From the NCBI RefSeq assembly GCF_000003815.2, contig NW_023365701.1, positions 271,782 through 335,781 on the forward strand: a DNA stretch of 64,000 nt, in the 5' to 3' direction. Positions 41,423-51,800 of the stretch are shown here, piece by piece; the first letter of the stretch is position 1; each line of letters opens with the position of its first letter. A program made the translations under genes and the position numbers. Under the pieces are notes generated by a model. The model was not told the origin of the DNA, made no database searches, and was given only the letters and a program-made list of their open reading frames with translations. The DNA comes from Branchiostoma floridae. Its lineage: Eukaryota; Chordata; Leptocardii; Amphioxiformes; Branchiostomatidae.

Positions 41423-42989
41423 GGTGGCAGAATTCACTGGAAGGAGGAGACAAAACAATTATTAATATGCTAGTCTTTGATACTGAAATCTGTACATTTA
41501 TGCAAGGATTCCATACCTTACCTTAGTGGCCATGAGAAACACAAAATTGGTTACACAAAAAGAAAGTAATACTTCATTTGCATACCCTCTATGTTCAACC
41601 ACCCCTATTTGAATGCGGTCATTTGGCTGCTACGCATGCATGGATGAATGTTTGGATACTTCCCATCACACTGAGTAGAAGTACTTATTCCAAATTCACT
41701 GTTCTGACCAATGATTTTTGGAGCTTTAAACTTCATCCACTCACCTTTAGTTTAGGAGTTACTCTAGTACAGTACCAAATTTAGCACAAGACTTGGTTGG
41801 TGGACAAATAAGTGTCCATGTAATTAAAAGTAGATTTAAACAACCTCCTAGCGAGGTCTGAGCAAATATTATCTCAGTTGTAAACTACAGTCTTAGAAGG
41901 CTGCCAGTCTTTTTGATAGTGTTTATCACACCAGTTATTGTACACAGCGTCAGAGTTTGCTTTGCTCTGTTGACCTTTATGGTTGGTTGAATCAGTTGAA
42001 AGTCCTTGAGACAAGCTGGCCTCTTACTTTACACTTGTGGAGTGTACTTAATGACGTCACTGTTGAACCTTAGCGCTAGTATCCCTCCATTCAGAAGAAA
42101 AGATAATTTTGATATGTGTATAAAATAATGAGAATGAAATGAGTATCTCGTAATTCAGGAAGTACTGTACAGTATTTCAAAAAAGTTTGTATACACGTAC
42201 GTTTTGTAAGAAAAGAAGGGACTTTGTAACGTTAGATAATAGTATGACGTCGACACTATATCGAATGTACTATTTTACTTATTATAATATAGTTATCTAA
42301 CTCAATTCATTTAGCCTATATTTGGCATGGATATGCAATAAATATTTGAATGCCATTAGAAAAAAATTCCCAATACGAAATATGCTAGTACGAATCTATA
42401 AAATTATGGACGCTGTACGCCCAACATGTTTGTTGCTTGTCTGGAATATACATTATTTCAGTACACAACCCTAAAGGGGAGGGGCGGGGGTGTCAGAAAG
42501 TTATGACTACAACAAATCTGTTCACAATGGAGACCGTTTTCACACTACAGATGTGTTATGTGGTTGGATGTCAGTTTTCGGAAAATATTTTCCCATTCAT
42601 TTGGATCAAATAAGTTACTTTAAAATAGACTCAGTCAAACCAAGCATTACGCCCACGGCTTCAGTAGAGCTAGAGACAGATTTCTGGCTAAAATCAAATT
42701 AACGTTAGATTGAATTGCAAAACACTCAAATAATACGTCAAAACGATACAATATATGCAAATCCTTCCTAACTAGTATATTCAGTTTAGGCGGAAGAAAA
42801 TACCTGCGATCATATAAAGATATGGTAATAACGTTATATGATAACTAATTTTCGATTTGCAAATCTTGACATTCTTCTATTAAAATCTAAGTTTTCTAAC
42901 GTTTCAAGCAAGATTCCTGTTCAACCGTTCTTAGTATAATCATAATTTTGGTTTAGGTGAAACCTTCAACCACAAGGAAGTGAACTTAC

Positions 42990-43080
42990 CTAATCTGCAG
43001 TGTCCCAAAACAGCAGTATTTAGCAGAAATCGTGATTATAGGGGGCGAGTTTTCCCCTAACGTTGCCTTTTTACTCTGCC
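42990..43080 (-). promoter_or_regulatory. Probable KIF9 5' untranslated exon and promoter edge
   Basis: On the minus strand GGGACACTGCAGATTAG is followed by a consensus donor GTAAGT at 42989-42984. This would join the acceptor (TCCTTCCAG) just before the KIF9 start codon. The upper boundary of the exon is approximate. Confidence 0.5.
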
Positions 43081-43120
43081 ACTTTCCGATCCACTTCGCC
43101 ACACAGCAGAGTGTTTACCT

Positions 43121-43134
43121 ATCTCCATAGCAAC
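43121..43134. promoter_or_regulatory. RFX X-box-like motif near KIF9
   Basis: ATCTCCATAGCAAC fits RYYNYY-N(2)-RRNRAC and has a perfect AGCAAC half-site. X-boxes bound by RFX factors mark promoters of ciliary genes across metazoans, and KIF9 is a ciliary motor. It lies about 130 bp upstream of the inferred first-exon donor. Confidence 0.5.
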
Positions 43135-43139
43135 GGTCA

Positions 43140-45215
43140 TTGATTCTATACGCATGCGTTCTAGCTCATGGAACCAACCACTTTCATTACAAATATAGGG
43201 GAGCAAAGTTTCCACCCAGAAAAAAATTATAAAAGATATTGAATACATTTTAATGCCAGAATATCAAATTCTACAACCTATTGGACATTTTATAAAGGAT
43301 AGATAGAGTCTAAATTAAGTTTTTGAAAGGTGCTTACTTTTTAGAATACCTTTTTTTTCAGGTTTGTACGTGTGCAAGTGGTTTGTTCCAATAATATAAT
43401 GAATGATGGGTGAAAGAAAAAGAGACACGGACTTTCCCAGAGCAGAAATATCATCTTCAAACCCTTCAAGAGCGAAAAATTTATACAGGTAAGCTCTCTT
43501 TTTAAACCATAGACATCGATAAACACTCGAAGAAGCTCTATTTGTTTTCTAGTTTGAGAGTGCCGTCATGGTCCAATATTTTTCGGAATCGTTTTGTGAC
43601 CCCTCCCCCTCCCCAAAATATTCAACGTTTGTTGTGGATAGCGAAAGTTTGTGAAAGTTTTCGACGTGCTTACTAAAGGAAACACGGACGTAGCTGTAAG
43701 CTATAGTAAGAGTAAGGAAGCAGATTATTCTGTAAGGGCCTCGAAAAATCGATCAACTCGGTCATATCAAATTGTGCTATAACTTATGACCTGCCTATCA
43801 ATGAATAATCTTTTCAATGTAAATCATAAATGTAACGGGGGGGATCCAATGTCCGGTAACTGTTCTAAGTGAGTGCGCATGGCTTTTGTCATCGTACGTT
43901 TTACTGAGAACCCATCAAAAACAATTTAAGATCTTGTTAACAACCATATAACTGTGATTTAAGCTGTGCAGACATATATTTCATTTAACGGTAGCATTCC
44001 GAACTTTACCTTGACAGCGCGCGAAAGTTTTGGCAGGTTTGGACTTGCGTTTCAGTGGAACGTTCTAACACAAAAAAGGGGGTCCAAATTCCGATAAGTT
44101 AACAACCAAGCCATCTCTGCATATCTTTAAGCGTCCTATGCATGCAAAATAACACTAAGCGTCTGCAATACTATTTTTTGTCACAAATATATGCAATATT
44201 TTGAATTACGATGCATATTTAAATACGTTTACTTACAAGGATTACCCCTCACGGCGAAACCAACCTGTCGCCAAAAATAAAAATGGCGGCACTTTGTTTA
44301 CGTCTGCCTGTGATTACAATTTTTCACTTTCGGCTTCTGTATTTCCTGCTTCAACCTCGTTTTTAACAGCAGAAATGACTACAGGATTTCTTTAGTCGGT
44401 AGGGATCGATTTTCTTAAATGATTGGTACTCTACTGACAGGTTGACTAACTCCATCGTGTTGAGCATCGCTCGGCTTCCTTCATAGGTGATTGGGAAAGA
44501 TGGCGGGGTTGACAGGGGCGTGAACATGCGGCATAATTTAGCTCCGATTATCCAACTATAAAAGCAAAGACACGGCATAGCTGTGCTTATTTAGGAAGTT
44601 TTATAGATAGCCTTCTCATCTGTGGTGGTATATTTTCACATTTCGTATTGGGCGTTGAAAAATTTAAGAGTTTCCGGGGCCATGTTCTCGATATGTTCGC
44701 TCGTCAGCATGCACGGAAGGCGTCAAACTTGTGCACTTTTTTCAATCGTTATCTGTTGGGGTTTACCAACTTGGACACATACTCTGACTTTTCAGTTATT
44801 TTCAACAAGGTTTAGTCCATAACAAGTTGTACTTATCATGTGCAGACACTTATGCATATCTCCGCAAAAATGATTTTAAAATCCTACCGGACTTTGGACC
44901 CCTACCGGACTTTGGACCCCTCCCGTTAACAAGTTATGATATTTTGATTCAGGTGTGAAGACACTGAAAGAAACGGCATAGATCTTTCAGTGCTTATCTC
45001 AGAAAATCATTCCTCTATTTTTGTTGTCATTTCTCCCACAGACGTTAGCTTCTCCAGAAGCAGAAAAATCTGCCAGATTGTGATTCATGAATGTTTACAC
45101 AGGATTGATGATTAGCTGGGCCTTTGTTCTGCTGTGCCCCTGCTACTGTTGTAGCAGTGTTGGCTATTTGTACCTGACCCACTTAAGGGGGGTTTGAACA
45201 GGCTTTCTGGAGGGT
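43140..45215. other. Intergenic between divergent KIF9 and JIP genes, no firm gene
   Basis: Mostly AT-rich. It contains one good start context (AAGATGGCGG at 44497-44506) that could be the JIP first exon, and a 17-bp direct duplication (TACCGGACTTTGGACCCC) near 44886-44920. Confidence 0.4.
44500..44519 (+). CDS. Candidate first coding exon of the JIP gene
   Basis: ATGGCGGGGTTGACAGGGGC then GTGAAC: seven codons (MAGLTG plus two bases) with a strong start context and a usable, not ideal, donor. The leftover two bases match the phase needed at 45818 (GC|A, then TTA TCT AAA). No homology is possible for so short a segment, so this is a guess based on phase and context. Confidence 0.3.
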
Positions 45216-45219
45216 CAGT

Positions 45220-45405
45220 ATGGGGGGTCATGACAACGATTTACGCTGAATTCAGGAGAACCCCCTACGTATTACGCTAAATTAAGGAAGGCAATTTACG
45301 CTAAATTTCGTCACCTCGCTACGATTTACGTAGATAAGATGGTTTTCCCTACGAATTACGGGAAATAAAATAGGCTGCCTACGCCTTACGTAAAAGAGCA
45401 TACAG
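45220..45405. repeat. Six-fold degenerate CTACG-NNTTACG motif cluster
   Basis: The phrases ACGATTTACGCTGAA, CTACGTATTACGCTAAA, GCAATTTACGCTAAA, CTACGATTTACGTAG, CTACGAATTACGGGAA and CTACGCCTTACGTAAA follow each other at about 25-40 bp. They are variants of one core, TACGNNTTACG. Confidence 0.7.
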
Positions 45406-45817
45406 ACCCTCTTTCTGGGAAGAAAGAGTCAAATAAGAGTTCAAGAGGAGTGTTTTCATCTGGAGTGTAACTCCTACCCAACCGAGGAACTCATACTCTT
45501 TACTCTACTCTTTGCTTGCTTACTCTTTACTCTACTCTAAGAACCAAACCCAGAACTTTGTAGTGAAACTTGAGAGGCGGGGTTCAAACCAACGAAAATC
45601 AACGTTGCTAACCGCTAGGCCAAAAGGTCTGGACATGTTTGCCATTTACTGGCAAAGGTCTGTGTTTGGGAGTTGAATTAGCATTATCTAAATTACAGAT
45701 GAGCCAACATGAGGCAAGAATATTCATGGATTCAAGATTTTGCAAAAATGTTGCAGTACCTTTCAAGAACTAGTATGCCTTGTCAATTTTATTTCATGAC
45801 TATACTTTTCCCCATAG

Positions 45818-48800
45818 ATTATCTAAAGTGAGTCTAGATGAGTCAGCTACAGAGTTCTCCTCCCTGGATAACTGGGAGTCTGACAGGCCCAGTCTGGTAC
45901 AGAGGACAAGCTTCTCCAACATCTCATTTAAAGGTAAGTCATCTTATTTGAAGAAGGTGAAGTGTAGCAGCTTATTTCTAATCTTCATTCTACCAACTTT
46001 CAAGATTCTGTAGCCTATATATCAACTGTAAAGTTTGATCCATTCATATCTTTGTTGTGCACGTTATTGAACTGGAGAGAAGATCTAAGGGCTTATTGGC
46101 CTTCTGAAATTTATGATGGACAGACTTTTCTTGTTAAGAACAAGATTATCTATGGTAAGTTTGTGTCTTTCAGTTGCTGATAAATAGCTAAAACAGTAAT
46201 TTTCTGCATCATAATCCAGGAGAAGACAAGACGACAGATGAGATTGGTGCCCAGATGAGTCAGATATACAAAAGACACTGAATTCTAATCTATGGTAGGT
46301 TTGTGTCTTTCAGTTGCTGATAATTTGCCAAAACATAAAATTTCTTTTCCATTTTCTAGGAGAAGACAAGACGACAGATGAGATCGGTGCCCAGATGAGT
46401 CAGATAGACGAGGGCCACATCCAGCTGGACCTACAGGATTTCCCAGACACACAGGGACAGGAGGGGAGACGGACTTTCAACGCCTTCGCTGAGGCAAGGC
46501 AAGAGGTACTGACTTTAGCTATTAACCTGTGTGAAAGAAACTCAGATATTGAATGTATACTATTTTACACTAATCTTGTAGTTACGTTCAACCCTTTCAA
46601 GATGGGCAACAATGGATGCTAAACCGGATAGTGAGTGTGGGTGAGTTAACTTAAAGGTTGAATCAGTCTCACAACTGATGATGTATTGGTGCAGTGTTCG
46701 TCTGTATTTTTGTACCCTTTTTCAGCATTGCTGGCATGATCTTAGTTGTTTGTTCATTTTTAAAAAGTTAGATACAGGATCTCTCTCTCTCTCTTATAAT
46801 ATTAGGCTTTAAGCTTGTTGTACAGTAGAAATATATGTGGCTGTGTAGATTATCATTCTATATTTCACAACTGTTGTGCTAAAAGCCTAGCTGAAGGATT
46901 GTCTGGTTCTAAACTTTACAGGATCAGGAAGTTCGTCAGCCTCCAGTCAGAAGAAGAAGCAGCCACGGGTCCAGACGGGGCAGGAAGCTGCCGGAAATCC
47001 CTGCAACTAGAAGACGTTCTCCCGCACGTAAGATATTGATAAGTGATACATAACTTACAAAGTGTTTACAGCATAAGTGAGGAAGTAGACGACTTCACCG
47101 TGTAGAAGCTTGGAACAGACTTAAGTTGATACAAAATTCTTCAGTCAGTGACTCTTGAAAACACGTAAAACAAGCACCTCCAAATTTTTGGTGTCGGGCA
47201 GTACACATTGATAAACCTCCTCAATGATGTAACAGACTTACTTTGAAAGCTTGATACGCAAGTACAAATCAACAGATAGTCCGAGTCAGTCTTTACATAT
47301 TGAATCTTGCAGCATGTATTCATTATCAGCTCACCAAAACCAATTGACTGTTAAACAGGACATTATATAACTCATGATCAGCAAACTTTCTATATCTAGT
47401 TCCAGTAACCTGGGGTTCTTGTCATCAAATCAGCACCATTGATGAGTAGGATGGAGAATAACAAAGTTTAAGTCCTTCCCGCACCTGATGGTGTGAAGGG
47501 CAATGCCCGTCTCTGTTTCAGTAAGCCCTGGGCCACACAGCTTTGTACAATCACTACAGCAGTGCCAGGGGGCTAGTCTAAAGGTAGTTGTGTGTGTTCA
47601 ACTTCCATACTCTTTCCCAAATGAGTGCTGAGTGCTAAGCAGATAGAAAATTTAAAGCAGCATGTACTATTTAAAGTCTTTGATATGACTCAGCCGGGGA
47701 ACAAACTCACAACCTACCGAATACAAGGCAAACAGTCTGGCAACTACTAGTAGGCCATTGCACCAGTCTAACAAAGGTTTTTTTAATGTCTTTGCCCAGC
47801 TGTCCCCCCCATGGTGGTGGGCAGTTTTCCAGACTCGGAGACAGAAACAGACTCGGCGCCCGGCAGCAGGCTCCTAGACGAGGCCCAGATCCCCAGCACA
47901 GCCTTCAGCAGCACTAGCCTGGAGTCCAAGCCGTTCCTGAGGCCCCAGAACCCGTTCCTGGAGGACGCAGCCTCCCCTGCAGGCAGTCAGGATGAGGATA
48001 CAGAGGAGGAGGTGGATCCCATACTGATGGTGGGAGGTGGGTCGCAGGGATTGGAATACAATGCAAGCTTTATCGTATGACAGAAAGTACAGTGACTTTT
48101 GAATGGTCAAATATAAACTACGAAAAAAAGGGGATACAAAATAAAGATGTATGTAAGATTTTGTCGCGCCAAAGAGCAGCTACTCTCTCAACTGGATATG
48201 ATTTTGGAAACAGTCTGACATTTCAAATAGCATCCATAAATCCAGTTGCTTGAGTAACTGCTCTTTGGTGTATCTTATTACCTGGATGTCTAAACTTCAT
48301 CAATGTTTCCAATGTTTTCATATATGCACCCCTGAAACAAGTTCCTGAAACAAGCTACTGTAGAAAAGCTTGTCAAAGAGATTTTTTTTTCCTTTCCCAT
48401 ATCTGCTTGGAAATCAACAGAACAGAGGCAGCATAAATATCTGGAATGCACTACAAATACCCAAGAATATGCAAAGAATTTTAATTCAGACAGCATTCTG
48501 GCTCATTCTTTCTTTCTTGAAGGGGGTATACTCTGGTAAGGTTCATTTGGAATAGGGATGTGGCATGATTTCTGCTTGATTCCTGCTGATTCAATTTAAA
48601 TGTGAAGGGGCCTTAAGATTTTGTCTGTTGTTGTTGCAGCCTACACAGAAGGAAACAGCACATTCTATGACTCAGAGGAGCCCGACCCTGCAGTACCCAG
48701 TATTGTCGTTAGGGGGAAGAAACGGGAACAGACTCACAGGGCCATGTACCGCTTCATTCCAAGGTATGATCTTTATATTTATTGTGTACTCTCATACTGG

Positions 48801-51800
48801 ATACTATGTCTTCAGTATCGCTGTATAGTTGGTATAACCACCTTTCAGCATTACACAAGAGCTGGTATTTGTTACTAATCTGCATGATATGTGCTTAAAC
48901 ATCCTTTGGCATAAAAACACCAGCTTCTGTATCTGTATATCTGTATACAATATATGGTATAACCGCCCTTTGGCATAACACACCAGCTTTTGCTTTGAAA
49001 TTTGTATCTCTGAACTCTCTATCATACTCTCTATCTGTTTTATCGTCTGTTTTTCCCTATCAGGTGACGGTTATTATTAGACATGCTTGCACATAGATGT
49101 GGAGGCTTATCTGTATAGCTGGTATAACCCCCCTGCAGCATAACACAGGTCATAGGTAGCGTGCGTAGCCCAGTGGTTAGTGGCCTTGCCTCTGACCAAT
49201 AAGCCGTGAGTGCGATTCTGGATATGTTTCTCACCCGACATGCACGCTGCCAGAAAGGGTTGTTTAAGTCCTTAAAAAGGGACATTAAGCTGTGGTCCTC
49301 TGTTCATTGTGCTTGTCAAAAAGAGCTAGTCTAAGAGGAATTTCTCCGGTACAATGAACCTGTGAATACTGTTCATGGTGTCTGTCATGACCAGTGGAAG
49401 ACTAGCTCTTCACTATTGAGCTAAAACTGGATTGAGATCACCTTCCTTTTTATTGCAGGCAATTTTTTTTACAATAGAGTTAATTCCAGTTGTGGCGGCC
49501 ATGTTGGATTTCCGGGGTCATCCGGGGTCATGGCACCAGAACGAGACTGCAGGTGGTACCAGCTGGGCATTCTACTATATAGGCTGTATTGCAGACATAA
49601 GTATGCCATCTTCGGGAGTGCATTTCACCCCTCTAAGGTTAACAACTGCACAATATATGCCTGTTATATATAGAAAATATTGTTTGGGACATTTGAATTT
49701 GATTTTGGTGATATTTTTTAATCAATTTTTCACATTTTTTATGGGTGACCTGAGAACAATTAGTGTCAGTGCTTATATCATCCATGAGTGCTTTGTATTG
49801 GAAACTGTGATATAGTAGGTTTACTATTGGGGTTAAACCCTACAAATACACAAAATATGGGGATGACATCTTTGCGGGTAGAAATTTAGAAGACATTTGG
49901 CAGTTGTTCTGATGATGTATTGATGCCAAGATCCGTTCTGCAAACTACGCTCTATGGGAATGTCATGCCGGGTGTGCTCCTTTACTTTCTTCCCAAATCA
50001 TGTTTTCATTGTTTTATTCTAGTTTAAACAACATAACCCTACACAACAAATTCCACATGTTGGGTCCATAAAATTGTGGGATGAAATGTAGCAGATTTTT
50101 TTCTGTTAGGGATTTTTCAATGCCAATGTGGAGAAAAACGTAAATTTTATCGTCAGTGGAAGAGGTAAATTGGTGATAGAACTTAGTAATACGTAGTTTT
50201 ATGAACAGATGTTCGCAGCGTCTGTGAAAATTCTGTCACATTTCCACCCACACTGATCTGAAACTGGCATGAAGTCCGGTTTTTAGAGTAATGTGAGGGT
50301 CGACTCTAGCCTGAGTATCATCCTAGTTGGTTACGGAGGCTCTCATACTCACCCCTCTGGTTTGTGAGGGGTGAGTATGGGAGCCCGGTAAGCTACCTAG
50401 GATGACACTCCGGCTACAATCCCTCCTCCGCTGGCACTTATAATCAAAGTTATGTTTTTTTTCCACCTTGGCATTGAAAAAATTGCAAAAACAACAGTAA
50501 ACAATCTGCTACATTTCATCCCACAATGTTATACAACATGTGGACATTTTTCTTACGGGGTATGTTGTTTAAACTAAAATAAAACAATAAAAACACTGTC
50601 AGATAAATTGGGAAACAAGTAAAGGAGCTCACCCGGTACATACATGTACACCGCCTTCCCCATTGAGTGCCGCAGGATTTTCCCATAGAGCAGAGTTTGC
50701 AGAACGGTTCTTGGCATCTAGAAATCATCAGAATAACAGCCAAATGTCTTCTAAATTTCTACCAAAAGGTTTGTCACCCCGATATTTCCATGTTTTTGTA
50801 GGTTTTAATCACAGATACCGATACACAGCACACATGGAGGATATAAACACTGACATTAATTGTTCTCAGGTCACCCGTCAAAAAATGTGAAAAATTAATA
50901 AAAAATATCACCAAAATCAAGTTCAAATTTCCAAAACAGTATTTTCTATAGATAACAGGCATATATTGTGCAGTTGTTAACCTTAGAGGGGTGAAATGCA
51001 CTCCCGAAGATGGCATACTTATGTCTGCAATACAGCCTATATAGTAGAATGCCCAGCTGGTACCACCTGCAGTCTCGTTCTGGTGCCATGACCCCGGATG
51101 ACCCCAGAAATCCAACATGGCCGCCACAACTGGAATTAACTCTATTGGATAATCCAATCATATTTTTCTTATACAGGACACCAGGATGCAGTAAAATTGG
51201 TCATGGAGGCCAAAACAATATCACCGCATGGTCCGACTGTGCCTAGGAGAATGACAAGCTTGTTTCTTGTTTTCTGTTTTCTGTCGGTCAATACTGTCTG
51301 GACCAATCAGATTGCGTCACGTGTTTGCCGCATGGCGAGAAATCTGCTCTTGATTACGTATACGCCGGGATTTCCCCATCGTTCAAAACTTGTTTTCTTA
51401 TACAGACACCAGGATGAGCTGGCCCTGAACGTGGCAGACCCCCTGTATGTGGAGAGAGAGGCGGAGGACCTGTGGTTCGAGGGGTGGAACATTCGCACGG
51501 AGAAGTACGGAGTCTTTCCCAGCGCGTACGCCTACGAGGCCGGACCTGAACAGGAGGAAATTGGTCAGTCAGACATCCTTGTTGTATGGCTGGAAAAGAG
51601 TTACTTAATGATTGTAAATGATGTAATATATTTGAATGGATTTTTGTCCCCATCTTTCAAATATACAACTGTTGATATTAAGATGAATGAATTAACGATG
51701 TATAAAACATTGTGAAAGAATTGAGTTGAACTCCTTGTCCATGGAAACTCTACAAAGCTCTTAACCTATGCACATTATGTATCACAGATAGCTCAGGATT

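Noticed and set aside
41423-41458. Upstream in-frame extension of KIF9 (M-F-C-L-L-L...)
   Set aside because: It crosses a clear acceptor (TCCTTCCAG), so these bases are intron; the GCCACCATG start follows it.
49432-51157. Two ~127-codon frames as genes
   Set aside because: They are mirror images in the two arms of a foldback element with no recognisable domain; noted as a finding only.
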